A stretch of DNA of 30,734 nt from a virus, in IMG/VR virus record IMGVR_UViG_3300048590_000506, positions 1-30,734 of that record; one strand, written 5' to 3'. Each line of letters begins with the position of its first letter. Positions within the stretch are counted from its first letter, which is position 1. The position numbers were made by a program, and so were the translations under genes. The notes under the pieces are model-generated. The model worked only from the letters and a program-made list of their open reading frames with translations. It did not search any database and was not told the origin of the DNA. Of this stretch, positions 1-9,526 are shown in pieces.

Positions 1-53
1 AATTCTTTAGGTTGAATTACTCCTCCCTCTTGTAAAAGTTTCTTCTTTTTCAT
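1..53 (-). CDS. Partial CDS, N-terminus of next tail-region gene
   Basis: Only the first 17 codons are in the window; the rest lies beyond the left edge. The reading starts MKKKKLLQEGGVIQPK. Its ATG overlaps the stop of the gene before it as TAATG, the same coupling used elsewhere in this operon, which supports the start. No function can be given from so short a piece. By position it continues the tail or virion operon. Confidence 0.6.
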   Translation of the reverse strand, partial: MKKKKLLQEGGVIQPKE

Positions 54-922
54 TATTTATATGAAATTTGTGAAGGAGCACTTACAAAAGTACTCACTAA
101 ATTAATATCTGTTCTATTATCCAATATGTGTCTTATTTTAACTTCTTTCGCTCTTAATTTTTCTTTCTTAAATACTCTTGAGGAATAATCCATATTTTCC
201 TGGTTTACTTCTTTATCGTAACTAAGTGAGTTACAAGAAGTTAAGAACAAAGGCAATTCTCTATTCTTTACTACATTCCAAAAAGTATTATATTGATAGA
301 AATTATCACTTTTTGTATAGAGTATATCTTTGCTGTCTACATTATATTTAGGATATGAAAGTTGAACTTTCATATTATTAATAGGTTTAAATATTAAATT
401 TAAAACCCCTGATGATTGTTGATCATTATATATAACAGCTTTATTAAAATAAGCATTATCTACTTGTACCTTTCTATTGTTGTCTGATACTCCTCTATTT
501 TCAGATAAGTATTTATATACTTTTGTATAATCCTTTACGTTTTGGAGTATTTCATCATTATATTGATACGCAAATGGATGTTCTAAGATATATGGATGAG
601 TGCAACCATAAAATGAATTATACAAAGAATTGTTTTTTTGATGCACCCATATAGAGGATGTGTTGAGAGGTACTGATTTGCTTGCAGCTATTTCAGGTTT
701 TGTTATCTCACCAATTGGATAATTTATAAATTTATTACAACAATTTTCTCCACCAAATCCTATTTTTATAACTTTAACATTATCAGCAATAGATAAAGAT
801 ATTCCTGAAATCAGATCACTTTTAGAAACAGAAGATAGTAACACATTCCCAATATTATCATATATCGAGAATGTGTTAATTCTATTACCTATTTTCTTTA
901 TCTTTATTAATATTGTTTTCAT
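53..922 (-). CDS. Unknown tail-region protein, 289 aa
   Basis: The protein is not recognised with certainty. It follows the threonine-rich protein and the giant tail protein in the same operon, so a virion or tail-tip role is inferred. The ATG at 922 is preferred because it overlaps the upstream stop (TAATG); a TTG two codons earlier is possible but weaker. The N-terminus is basic (KTILIKIKKIGNR). The middle segment, HPFAYQYNDEILQNVKDY, reads like the C-terminal part of crAss-like tail stabilisation proteins, where sequences of the HPFEF type recur. It may therefore be a split-off C-terminal domain of that family. There is no signal peptide or membrane segment. Asn, Tyr and Ser are abundant, as in beta-rich tail proteins. 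Confidence 0.6.
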   Translation of the reverse strand: MKTILIKIKKIGNRINTFSIYDNIGNVLLSSVSKSDLISGISLSIADNVKVIKIGFGGENCCNKFINYPIGEITKPEIAASKSVPLNTSSIWVHQKNNSLYNSFYGCTHPYILEHPFAYQYNDEILQNVKDYTKVYKYLSENRGVSDNNRKVQVDNAYFNKAVIYNDQQSSGVLNLIFKPINNMKVQLSYPKYNVDSKDILYTKSDNFYQYNTFWNVVKNRELPLFLTSCNSLSYDKEVNQENMDYSSRVFKKEKLRAKEVKIRHILDNRTDINLVSTFVSAPSQISYK

Positions 923-1452
923 TAGCAATCTGATGCTGTATCTGATCCAATTACTCCTGTTCCAGAATCTATATTGTAAATGTCACCTACACCTTCTTCT
1001 ACGATGTAATTTTGACCTGTTAATAGTACTGTTAATGAAGGATCTGTATATATAGTAGAGCCTGGAGAAATTGTTTCTCCTCCTCCAGTATATACAGGAT
1101 CTAAACCTCCAGAACATACTGTTTCTAAAGAGGCTCCATATCTAACAATAAACATAACTACTCCTTCACTTGTAGTAGTAGTTGTAGTTGGAGGTTCTTC
1201 CGAAGTTGTAGTTGTAGTTGTAGTTTCTTCTATTGTTAAATCTATATAATTTTCACATAATGCGTTCACGGACTGTACTCTTATTGAAGATGTATCATCA
1301 GGTACAGAATAAGAAACATAACCTGATTCCAGATCTAATTTAGCAACACCGCTTTCAAAAGGTACAGTATATCCATCTACATTTGAATATAAATCAAACG
1401 GACCTGTATCAGCTCCTGCGGTTGTTAAAGTTATCAATACTGTTAGTGCCAT
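922..1452 (-). CDS. Threonine-linker tail/adhesin protein, 176 aa
   Basis: This is a modular surface protein. An N-terminal module of about 75 residues (MALTVLITLTTAGADTGPFD onward) is followed by two poly-threonine runs separated by Glu/Pro (about residues 76-94). A C-terminal beta-type module of about 80 residues contains the phrases GSTIYTDPSLT and GTGVIGSDTASDC. Similar modules joined by Thr runs occur in virion proteins of Bacteroidota phages; the link to host binding is an inference from domain style and from its place directly after the giant tail protein. Thr-rich linkers may be flexible or O-glycosylated, since Bacteroidota glycosylate Thr and Ser in periplasmic and surface proteins. 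The stop overlaps the ATG of the next gene. Translation starts 10 nt after the preceding stop. Confidence 0.75.
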   Translation of the reverse strand: MALTVLITLTTAGADTGPFDLYSNVDGYTVPFESGVAKLDLESGYVSYSVPDDTSSIRVQSVNALCENYIDLTIEETTTTTTTSEEPPTTTTTTSEGVVMFIVRYGASLETVCSGGLDPVYTGGGETISPGSTIYTDPSLTVLLTGQNYIVEEGVGDIYNIDSGTGVIGSDTASDC

Positions 1453-1462
1453 AATATTTTAT

Positions 1463-4400
1463 TTATTCTAATGTTGTAGTTGTAGTTGTAGTACTTTCCT
1501 CTATTGTAGTGGTAGTAGTTGTAGTTTCTTCTAAAGTACTTGTAGTGGTAGTAGTTGAAGGAGTTATATCAAATGCATTACCTTCTAATTCACATTCTGT
1601 TAATAGAAAAGCACTACCCTCTAATTCACAATCTATTACTTGTAATTCTCCTTCTAACTCACAATCAAAAGGATTAGGAGTAAATGAAGTAGTGGTAGTT
1701 GTAGTTTCTACTATTTCAGCTACTATAAGTTCTAAATCACACCCTGTATTAAGTCCTGAATAGAAGAAATTGTTTTCGGCTATATAAAAATTAGGAATAT
1801 AACTATGGAAACTTATCCAACTACCCGTATTTAAATTAAACGATAATGTCCAGGATTTATTACAAAAATATTCACTATCACCTAATTGTATGGTATTTCG
1901 AATTATTGCAGAATTACGTGATATCTCTACATAAAATTCCTTGGTTTGTATATCATATTTTACTTCATTCGATAATGGAATATAATCTAACTTAGTAATG
2001 ATAATTCTATCAAATTTAGAATCATATACTCCATGTATACCTATTCCTTTGAAGTGGTTATCAATATTTACATCAAAGTATTTAGTAATTTCAAAGGGTA
2101 AATGATCTGTGAAGAATCTATTTAATCCAAAACCTAATTTGGATAAATCTTCAGCTTGATTACCTGAAACTAAAAATATCTGACCTCTTTTAGCATCTAT
2201 AGTTACCTGTCCTTGAGGAACTTTTAACAGGAATTTATGTTGACTCCCTACATAACCCAAATCAGTTTCTGCAAAATCTACAGGAGGTGAACTTTTAAAT
2301 AAAGTATCGTTTCCAAGATATGCTGCTTGAGGATTACTTGTATTTATTGTAAGTAATGTATTATACAGTAATGATTTATTGTGAAATCTTGCTAATACTC
2401 CTCTGTTCTGTATACTGTCTATAGATGTAAAATCTCCGTAATTTTGAGGAAAATCAAAGTAAGAAACAGGTCTGTAAATTAACCAATTATTTACTACTTT
2501 ATCTACATAATCTCCTTGAGGATCAGAATATATTGCTCTAAATGGAAAATTAGTAAAACATAACTCCTCTTCCCAATTAGAGGGTAGATTTGAGAAGAAG
2601 TTTTCTTTATTTTGTTTTGAATAACTTACATTATAATAATACGTATTATCTTGTACAATAGGTACATTACTTTCTTGTAACCAATCATCAGGAATTCCTG
2701 AGGACACATGAGGATAAAAATCACCCTCTCTATTATTAAATGCCTGTCTTAAGTCAGTATTTATACTACTTTCACAATAAAATATAGGCACCCCATAAGC
2801 AAACATGTACATCTTACCATCATAGTAGGTTCTATTAGGATTTACTACTTTTGGATTAGCTGTGCTATCTGGTGGAGGAAGTTGATTATTAGGACAATCA
2901 AAGTAATGAGCTTTTATGGATATTATATTTTTTAATATCTCAGAACCTATTCCTGAACCAGAATCTGCATAATCAAATAATATAGATCTTGCAGAATGCC
3001 AATATTCAGGGTATGCTATATTACCTATTTCATCATAAAAAATATCACTGTCATCAGGAGCATTTACTCTATTATCTATAAAAAAAGGTAACTTTGTTTT
3101 AAAAGCAAATTTAGATATAAATGTATCACCTCCAAATATATAAACTGTAGAGTTAGTATCAGAAAAAATAACTTGGGTGCCAGTATCTACCTTTTCATAT
3201 GAGTATATTTGACCCCATTGATTAAGAAACGAATTCTTTAAAGAAGCGTAATATACAACAGATTTAATATCAAATTGTTGTTCTGGTTGAGAACAATCTA
3301 TTTGAGAAGCAATGTATCTAGAACTATCTTCTATTAAACTTTCCGAACCTAGTAATAAACTATTTGTTTGAGATGGGTAAGGTAAAGCACTATTTGTTTT
3401 TACATAAACTGAGGTTTCTCTTTGGTAGTTATTTATATTCAAATCATCCGCCACAGACTGTACTCCTGGGTAGAGGTACTGTGAGTTGTCAATTTTTCGT
3501 TGTTTTATACCTTCTCCATCATTTACATCTGCATAATAATTATAATTTAATATAGAGTTATAACTATATCCGTAATTACGTCTCGTAATACCATTTAAGT
3601 ATATTTGTAGATATGCTTGATATGCTGTAAAAAGAGCAGTGCTACTAAAAGGTGATGTAATGTCGGCTATTTTTATAGCTGATTCTAAAGCATCTTCTTG
3701 AGCTTCTTTAGAAATCAGTCTATATAATGCGTTTTTCTTAACTTCTGTAAAATGAGCCTTACCTGTTCCAAATAATACATTTTCTATTTTCAAAACATCT
3801 CCTAGGAATGGTTGTCCAAAAGATGTTTCAGGAGAATTGAACACATGACGAGATTTACTATCCTCGTCCTCAAATCCTTTTAAATTCTCAGGATAACAAG
3901 TTTCGTTTTTAAGAGCATTTAGTTTAGTTATAGTATACTTTGAAGTATTTAGAAATAGAATTAGAGGTTCAGGAATACTACCTATTTCAACATTTATAAC
4001 TACAGGACTTCCTGCACTTACTTCAACCCATTCACTATTACCATTAATATCAACATATGTAAAATATACCTTTGCAGGGAAAGGGATACCGAAAACAATA
4101 GTGAATCCTTGAACGGATAATTCATATGAATCAAAACCTACTTCTGTTATAGTAGCAGCAGAGGAAGGTTCTATAGTAGGGGTGGACATTGAACATATTT
4201 GAATAGTCTCACCTGTAGTTATTTGTTCTCCTAATAGAGTATTCGTAAAACAATCTGTATATTGATAGGCTCCGTTAGCAGATGCTACTATTTCATATAC
4301 TCTACATTCTGCATTATAAGCATTACTTTTTGCAAGAAGAAACGGATCTTGCTTTAGATCATTATACGGATAATTAGGAAAATAGTATTCTGTTCCTTGT

Positions 4401-6142
4401 CTTTCATATTTACCTACATTTCTTAATATACCTTTACCAACAATGGACTTATTGTTGGTTCTATCTCCTCTTATAATTTTGAATCCTACAATACTGTCTT
4501 TCTGCTCTTGTGTTAAATCAGATTGTATAATTAATTGCTTTATTTGATTTACATCTAATCTAACTCCTATAGGGTAAATAGCCCTATTATTCATATTCAG
4601 ATTAGTATATTTACCATCAGAATCAGTATCTATAGTTGGATTTTCAAATATAGGGCATAGTTTAACATCTGGGAATTTATGATGTCTTATAGGTTGTCCC
4701 GCTAATTCTCCCCATACTTCAGTATCACAAGGATAAAGTTCAGATGATTCCCAATAAGAGAACTCCCCATATTGATGAGGACCTTTATAGGTTTCATCAG
4801 ATGTAGACTCTGTTCCTAATATAGTAGCTGTATTATTATTCCTCCAATATGGATTAGGTTCACCATCAGGTCCTATATAATCTGGATCTGAAGATACCAC
4901 ATCAGGAAACGTAAAATCTTGAGGTGCTAATTCTCTACCTGGAATATGAAAACCATCTAATTGTTTTCCATTAGTTAGTAACCAAACAATTTCAAAAGGA
5001 TACACCTCATCTCTTAAATACCCTCTTAAATTAGTAGCATTTAATTCATCCTTATAATCCTCTGTAGAAGGTATTCTCCAAGTTTGCCACTGTAGTGTTA
5101 TTTTATTTGCGATTTTCTGCAAATTCATCCTATCTACAGAGGTTAAACCTTTCCATACAAGAACATCATTAACAGCGGTTAAATCATCTGCTATTTCATA
5201 TGTTGGAAATTTCTCAAATATATCATTAATAGAGAGTCTTATTTGAGTTTGATTTTGTCCACTATATATAATTTGCTTGGAGGAAGCGTCTATAAAATAA
5301 GTACCAACTAATTCTACAGAAGGTATATTATTTATAGTTTTAATTACTGCTAAATTGAAGTACTTGTAAACCCCAGAAATATCAATATTATCTATATTTA
5401 AAACTATAGATTTTCCAACAGGGTAATTAAATTCTGGTGTTGTTAATTGAGTATTCGCTACTGGAAGAGGATTTGTTACAGAATAATAAGAAGTATAACC
5501 ACCTCCCTGTACATCACAATATTGAATAGCAAATTGTATAGTTCCCGCTGTTAAATTACCACCCGATATTACTTTTTCCACTGTAATATTTGGAATATTA
5601 AAATCAGGTTGTACATTTAATTTATTACAGTCTATCTCAGAAGTATATTGATCATCACATACTTCTGTACCGTCTTTTCTTTTATAAGGTAATTCTTCAA
5701 GATTTAAATATCTTCTTGGATTATAGGCATCTGTCCAATAAATCTCAATACCGCAATTCGTTACTTTATGTACACATTTATGAATAGGATAATCTATATG
5801 AAAGTTTAAACAATCCGCATTTATAAGAGTTTTATAAAGACAGTTGTTGCTTTCCATATATCCAATTTCAGATTTACCCTCTTGAGGGTTTACTAGAAAA
5901 AAGATATGTTTACTTTGTTCTGGAATCGAGTATCTTCCTATTACAGAATATCCTTCAGGAAATTGCAAACACTCCTCATTACCATGTTCATTTTGATAGT
6001 TTATGGAATTACCGTCAAAATTTTGAACATTAGCATTTAGAGCATAGGAGACCTTCCCTTGCTGTATTTGACCTACAGAGGAGTCGGTATCCATACCTAA
6101 TCTAGCAATCTGAGTATGATTGTTTATTCCTGAATCTGCCAT
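1463..6142 (-). CDS. Giant tail 'muzzle/stabilisation' protein, 1559 aa
   Basis: This is the largest gene in the window. Its N-terminus (NNHTQIARLGMDTDSSVGQI, QGKVSYALNANVQNFDG, then WTDAYNPRRYLNLEELPYK) matches my recollection of the crAss-like tail stabilisation or muzzle family, which forms the distal end of the short tail and plugs the DNA channel. Size and position after the two tail-ring candidates agree. The body is rich in Asn, Tyr and Ser with no membrane segment. The last 80 residues are different: Thr runs flank three tandem 12-residue repeats built on DCELEG (about residues 1492-1527), then two more Thr runs lead to the C-terminus. That tail looks like an exposed linker added to the core. 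The ATG at 6142 follows the upstream stop by 2 nt. Confidence 0.8.
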   Translation of the reverse strand: MADSGINNHTQIARLGMDTDSSVGQIQQGKVSYALNANVQNFDGNSINYQNEHGNEECLQFPEGYSVIGRYSIPEQSKHIFFLVNPQEGKSEIGYMESNNCLYKTLINADCLNFHIDYPIHKCVHKVTNCGIEIYWTDAYNPRRYLNLEELPYKRKDGTEVCDDQYTSEIDCNKLNVQPDFNIPNITVEKVISGGNLTAGTIQFAIQYCDVQGGGYTSYYSVTNPLPVANTQLTTPEFNYPVGKSIVLNIDNIDISGVYKYFNLAVIKTINNIPSVELVGTYFIDASSKQIIYSGQNQTQIRLSINDIFEKFPTYEIADDLTAVNDVLVWKGLTSVDRMNLQKIANKITLQWQTWRIPSTEDYKDELNATNLRGYLRDEVYPFEIVWLLTNGKQLDGFHIPGRELAPQDFTFPDVVSSDPDYIGPDGEPNPYWRNNNTATILGTESTSDETYKGPHQYGEFSYWESSELYPCDTEVWGELAGQPIRHHKFPDVKLCPIFENPTIDTDSDGKYTNLNMNNRAIYPIGVRLDVNQIKQLIIQSDLTQEQKDSIVGFKIIRGDRTNNKSIVGKGILRNVGKYERQGTEYYFPNYPYNDLKQDPFLLAKSNAYNAECRVYEIVASANGAYQYTDCFTNTLLGEQITTGETIQICSMSTPTIEPSSAATITEVGFDSYELSVQGFTIVFGIPFPAKVYFTYVDINGNSEWVEVSAGSPVVINVEIGSIPEPLILFLNTSKYTITKLNALKNETCYPENLKGFEDEDSKSRHVFNSPETSFGQPFLGDVLKIENVLFGTGKAHFTEVKKNALYRLISKEAQEDALESAIKIADITSPFSSTALFTAYQAYLQIYLNGITRRNYGYSYNSILNYNYYADVNDGEGIKQRKIDNSQYLYPGVQSVADDLNINNYQRETSVYVKTNSALPYPSQTNSLLLGSESLIEDSSRYIASQIDCSQPEQQFDIKSVVYYASLKNSFLNQWGQIYSYEKVDTGTQVIFSDTNSTVYIFGGDTFISKFAFKTKLPFFIDNRVNAPDDSDIFYDEIGNIAYPEYWHSARSILFDYADSGSGIGSEILKNIISIKAHYFDCPNNQLPPPDSTANPKVVNPNRTYYDGKMYMFAYGVPIFYCESSINTDLRQAFNNREGDFYPHVSSGIPDDWLQESNVPIVQDNTYYYNVSYSKQNKENFFSNLPSNWEEELCFTNFPFRAIYSDPQGDYVDKVVNNWLIYRPVSYFDFPQNYGDFTSIDSIQNRGVLARFHNKSLLYNTLLTINTSNPQAAYLGNDTLFKSSPPVDFAETDLGYVGSQHKFLLKVPQGQVTIDAKRGQIFLVSGNQAEDLSKLGFGLNRFFTDHLPFEITKYFDVNIDNHFKGIGIHGVYDSKFDRIIITKLDYIPLSNEVKYDIQTKEFYVEISRNSAIIRNTIQLGDSEYFCNKSWTLSFNLNTGSWISFHSYIPNFYIAENNFFYSGLNTGCDLELIVAEIVETTTTTTSFTPNPFDCELEGELQVIDCELEGSAFLLTECELEGNAFDITPSTTTTTSTLEETTTTTTTIEESTTTTTTTLE
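1562..1669 (-). repeat. Three tandem 36-bp repeats coding (D/E)CELEG units
   Basis: Within the C-terminal tail of the giant tail protein, three consecutive 12-residue units read FDCELEGELQVI, DCELEGSAFLLT and ECELEGNAFDIT. The core CELEG is invariant and the remainder varies, so these are diverged copies rather than a recent duplication. Triplet-rich Thr-coding DNA flanks them at about 1470-1560 and 1685-1715. Confidence 0.85.
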
Positions 6143-6144
6143 AC

Positions 6145-7074
6145 TTAATTACGTCTCCAAGTAGATCTCCATCTTCCCGTAGGAAGTTCGTATTTTTTAT
6201 TTCTATTTAAGGTAGTTTCTATACCCCTTATCTTTTCATTAACTGTTTTCTTCTTTATTTCAACTTCTGCTAATATATATGCTTCGTCAGAAAGTTGCTT
6301 ATAATATATCATCTTTTGTTGAAGCTGTTTAAATGTTTCATCATTTACCTGATTCATTAATGTTTCAAACATTTTATATTTAATATAATGTTCTATATAT
6401 TCTTTTATTCTGAAATTATCAGGTATCAACTGATTGTTAGATGTGTCATAATCATAAGCATAAAACATTAAATAAACAGTACCTTTTCTAAAATTTACTG
6501 TAAACTTATTATCCCTTATATCAAAACTATCAGGACCACTGGCTCCTACATTTTTACAATCTAATGAACAATAATCTTTTACTGAAATATTTCCAGGTTT
6601 AAGAAGATATTGTCTTTTATAAGACCTATTTATTTCGTTATTGGTTTTATAAACGGCTTGTATTAATACAGGCATACATTCAGTACCATCACATGAAGCA
6701 TTTACACAATCCAAATTAGTACAAGACTTATCTCCTGAGATAACAGGAGAAATCTGAATTGTTGATTGAGAAGCTGCTTGAGAATAAAAAGAATTTGGTG
6801 ATTGATAAGGATACGCATTTATTTTAGTACATAACCAAGCTTCTCTTACAGAATAAAAATTATCAGGAAGCCTTGCCTGAAAATCATCAATTTCTAAAAT
6901 AGTAGGCACAATATTATAAGAACTTTTACCTAGTTTATTTAAACATTTATTAGTATAGGTGGGGAACATTAAATCATCAATAGCACCAGTATCAAAATAT
7001 GATTTAAGCTCCTCTCTCACTATAGAGTAGGTGGGTTCTGGACTTACAAAATTATACTTATAGAAATATGACAT
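6145..7074 (-). CDS. Tail tube/ring structural protein candidate, 309 aa
   Basis: The protein starts MSYFYKYNFVSPEPTYSIVR and ends in a basic tail (TGRWRSTWRRN). A central cysteine-rich loop of about 20 residues carries CTNLDC and CDGTEC. The C-terminal third is helical (RIKEYIEHYIKYKMFETLMN, then EILAEVE-type heptads). This arrangement, a beta-rich middle followed by a helical segment near IEHYIKYK, resembles the tail tubular (P22 gp4-like or T7 gp11-like) ring proteins of crAss-like phages, which sit just before the muzzle gene in the order read here. The assignment rests on context plus general resemblance. The gene lies 6 nt from the preceding gene and 2 nt before the giant tail gene, so it is cotranscribed. 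The Cys-rich loop is unusual and could bind a metal. Confidence 0.65.
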   Translation of the reverse strand: MSYFYKYNFVSPEPTYSIVREELKSYFDTGAIDDLMFPTYTNKCLNKLGKSSYNIVPTILEIDDFQARLPDNFYSVREAWLCTKINAYPYQSPNSFYSQAASQSTIQISPVISGDKSCTNLDCVNASCDGTECMPVLIQAVYKTNNEINRSYKRQYLLKPGNISVKDYCSLDCKNVGASGPDSFDIRDNKFTVNFRKGTVYLMFYAYDYDTSNNQLIPDNFRIKEYIEHYIKYKMFETLMNQVNDETFKQLQQKMIYYKQLSDEAYILAEVEIKKKTVNEKIRGIETTLNRNKKYELPTGRWRSTWRRN

Positions 7075-7080
7075 CTTTAT

Positions 7081-7566
7081 TTACTTTATCCATTCTTTAT
7101 ATAAATGTTGGTACTTTTCATCAGTTTTAAGATAGTGAGCTAATGTTCTGGAGGTTACTCTTGATGGTTTAAACCACCATAAATCACCATATTTGATTCT
7201 CACTTTATCTTTAATCCACTTCCATCTAAAGTGATATCCTTCTGTGTGGTAGTTAAAAATATATATTTTTTTACCTTTTTCTTTTGTTCTTTTCCAATCT
7301 ACCGGAAGATTTATATACTCCTTACCTGTTTTAGGATTTACCTTAATTCTCTTTCTCTTTTTCTTATTTATGGCAAATTCACCAAACCCCAAAGGTAATT
7401 TTCCTTTATCTCCCGTTTCTAAAATATAATCCCTAAAGTTCTCATTGAACATATAGATTATATTTTTCCATTCATCAAAAGACACCTTTATATCAGGATG
7501 TTTCTTACAGAATTTTATATAGTTCTCTCTACTTGATGATCTCCAATCTACAGGTACTCTTGGCAT
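7081..7566 (-). CDS. Conserved basic phage protein, 161 aa
   Basis: The protein is very basic, with Lys/Arg clusters, notably NKKKRKRIKVNPKTGK at about residues 67-82. It contains many aromatic residues (FRWKWIKDKVRIKYGDLWWF near 113-132). The phrase KLPLGFGEFAI followed by a Lys-rich stretch and NLPVDWKRTKEKGK is of a type that recurs in small proteins of many tailed phages, often in virion gene clusters; the function is not known to me. Charge and aromatics suggest nucleic-acid contact, possibly a DNA-associated virion or ejection protein. It lies between two tail-ring candidates with gaps of 1 and 6 nt. GFGEF recalls the HU family signature, but the rest does not fit that fold clearly. Confidence 0.6.
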   Translation of the reverse strand: MPRVPVDWRSSSRENYIKFCKKHPDIKVSFDEWKNIIYMFNENFRDYILETGDKGKLPLGFGEFAINKKKRKRIKVNPKTGKEYINLPVDWKRTKEKGKKIYIFNYHTEGYHFRWKWIKDKVRIKYGDLWWFKPSRVTSRTLAHYLKTDEKYQHLYKEWIK

Positions 7567-7567
7567 G

Positions 7568-8293
7568 TTAATCCTTTGTTGTACTATTGGGTGATTGTCC
7601 GTCTACAGAGTTCTCGGTCTTATCTACAGGTAAATTAAAATAAGTTTGTAAAAGTTTTTGACTAACTATATCCAAAACTTGATTCTCCAGATAGCCAGGT
7701 ATGTTAGCGTTGTTATCCAGTGGATTTTTACACAATTCTTCTTTGGAATATTTTGTACCACAATCACAATCAGGAAACATTATTTCATTAGGAATATCTT
7801 CTTCAAAATTAGCGGATATTCTCACCGCTTTTACAGAGGGATTGGTTACATATAAATAATCATTCACTATAAAGAAATATTCTTCTTTCTTAATAATAGG
7901 GAGCTTTAATAGATTTAAGTATCTATTTACTGTTATTTCTTTTAGTTTTTTACCTTTACCACTTAATGCGTTTATAGAGTACACTCCTTGTATCAAGTAT
8001 TGATAATTACCTTCTCCCATCTTAGGTAATTTGTACTTACTTCTAGCAATATTACAATCGTCTACATACTCACAACATTCGGAAATAGGTACTTCTTTCA
8101 TTTCCAAACAAGGAATAGTCGTAAATAATGTATCAGTAGCCCATAGCTTTCTTAGGTTAGTTTCTCTTTTAGTTAATAGAATTCCTGTTCTTCTAATTTC
8201 TGAAGCAATTATTCTATCGTTAATAAAAGCGTCAGAGGATAACAACTTGTGAAACCCTCTAACAGCACTAACCAATGATCTACGTGTACTCAT
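7568..8293 (-). CDS. Virion ring/adaptor protein candidate, 241 aa
   Basis: The N-terminus is helical and basic (MSTRRSLVSAVRGFHKLL). A central part with paired cysteines (ECCEYVDDC) leads into a beta-rich region (EEYFFIVNDYLYVTNP; AVRISANFEEDIP), then a short Cys segment (CDCGTK). The last 20 residues are Ser/Asn-rich and probably disordered. This gene order, ahead of the basic 161-aa protein, the tube candidate and the muzzle gene, is that of crAss-like tail ring genes, so a ring or adaptor role is inferred. It lies 1 nt before the next gene and 5 nt after the phosphoesterase gene. Confidence 0.6.
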   Translation of the reverse strand: MSTRRSLVSAVRGFHKLLSSDAFINDRIIASEIRRTGILLTKRETNLRKLWATDTLFTTIPCLEMKEVPISECCEYVDDCNIARSKYKLPKMGEGNYQYLIQGVYSINALSGKGKKLKEITVNRYLNLLKLPIIKKEEYFFIVNDYLYVTNPSVKAVRISANFEEDIPNEIMFPDCDCGTKYSKEELCKNPLDNNANIPGYLENQVLDIVSQKLLQTYFNLPVDKTENSVDGQSPNSTTKD

Positions 8294-8298
8294 TTTTA

Positions 8299-9504
8299 TT
8301 ATATTCTATGTTCGAACTCACAAATTTTACCCTGTTCTGGATGATACACTAAAGCTAGTGCTGCTCGTACTTGATTAACAAAACCATTATCCTGATGCCA
8401 CCTATCAGTTCCAGACAAAGAAGGCATCTGTTGTATCCTTACTCCTTTTACTTCTTTAGCTAAATAGTGATGTTTATCTCCCGTATGAACCTCTCTATAT
8501 CTAGCTTTACCAAAAGCTTCAGAATCTTTCCCTGTAGCGAACAAGAGGGGTAAATCTTCTAATTTACAATTATTACCATGATGGTAACCAATAAAAGTAT
8601 TTCCCAATACAGTAGATTTAGTTACGGAGTGATGTCTTTGGAATTTTACTTGTTTATATTCTTTAAAAAAGACTTCTAAAGCGTGTGCTACGTAAAATCC
8701 TTTAGTGCGATCATGGTTTCCTTGTACTAGTATAACTTCTATTTCCTTGGCTTTTGTTGAAAGATATGTAATAGCTGAAACTAAAAGATTAAATCCCACT
8801 TCATATTCTTGGTCATACCAAGCAGTTACATCTTGTGGAGTTCCATTAGTTGTTGTATTTTGATAGTTATCGGAATGAAAAAAATCATTACTAATTGGAA
8901 ATACAAGTTTGTTAATATTATAATTGTTTATTATTTTACCAATCAAATCATTAATAGTAATTAAGTAATCGGATACTTTTGTAGATAAATCGTCTCCTTG
9001 TTTAGTTTTCTTGGCTAAATGAAAATCTGCTATATTAAGTTCTACATCTACAGCTTCTTTAGTTAAATTCCAATTATAAAATTTAGGTATTACTCTATGA
9101 GGAGTCCAATTTTCAAGGAATTTAGCAAAATCTGCTGCTGTATAATCTTCTGGTTTTTTAAGTGAAGCTAAAACACTACTTGAGAACTTTCCGTTTGTTT
9201 TTAACTTTGACCAATATGTAGATATTTTATATTTTGAAAGATCTATTTTATGAAGGGCTGCTAGTTCTATATCACTTTTAGGTTCGAAACTAACTTCGAC
9301 AGTACTTTTTACTGTACCTTTTTCATTATTGACTTCCTTAATCTGATTATCTAATTCTTCTTCTGAATCTTGATTTTTAAGTTCTTTTAAAAGTTTATCT
9401 ACATATTCTTCTGAAATTCCAAGTTTTTTTGCATAATAAGCTTTGGACTGCTTATGTTTAAGTAGTTGCTGAAGTCTACCTAATAAATCATTTCCTTCTA
9501 TCAT
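8299..9504 (-). CDS. Calcineurin-like metallophosphoesterase with N-terminal HTH, 401 aa
   Basis: A two-metal phosphoesterase fold is visible in the C-terminal half: DFH at residues 160-162, NDFFHSD at 206-212 where GD is usual, GNHD at 262-265, a His pair at 308-309, and HTGDKHH at 340-346 where GHxH is usual. Family members hydrolyse phosphodiesters or phosphomonoesters, including nucleic acids (Mre11/SbcD type) and proteins. The first 45 residues look like a helix-turn-helix (YYAKKLGISEEYVDKLLKEL), followed by an acidic linker. This points to a DNA-directed enzyme, but the substrate is not known. Two metal motifs are altered (Gly to Asn in the second, His to Asp in the fifth), so activity should not be assumed. 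It is the first gene of the left late unit and has its own promoter just upstream. Confidence 0.8.
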   Translation of the reverse strand: MIEGNDLLGRLQQLLKHKQSKAYYAKKLGISEEYVDKLLKELKNQDSEEELDNQIKEVNNEKGTVKSTVEVSFEPKSDIELAALHKIDLSKYKISTYWSKLKTNGKFSSSVLASLKKPEDYTAADFAKFLENWTPHRVIPKFYNWNLTKEAVDVELNIADFHLAKKTKQGDDLSTKVSDYLITINDLIGKIINNYNINKLVFPISNDFFHSDNYQNTTTNGTPQDVTAWYDQEYEVGFNLLVSAITYLSTKAKEIEVILVQGNHDRTKGFYVAHALEVFFKEYKQVKFQRHHSVTKSTVLGNTFIGYHHGNNCKLEDLPLLFATGKDSEAFGKARYREVHTGDKHHYLAKEVKGVRIQQMPSLSGTDRWHQDNGFVNQVRAALALVYHPEQGKICEFEHRI

Positions 9505-9526
9505 TATTAAAGGTTTAAAATTTATA

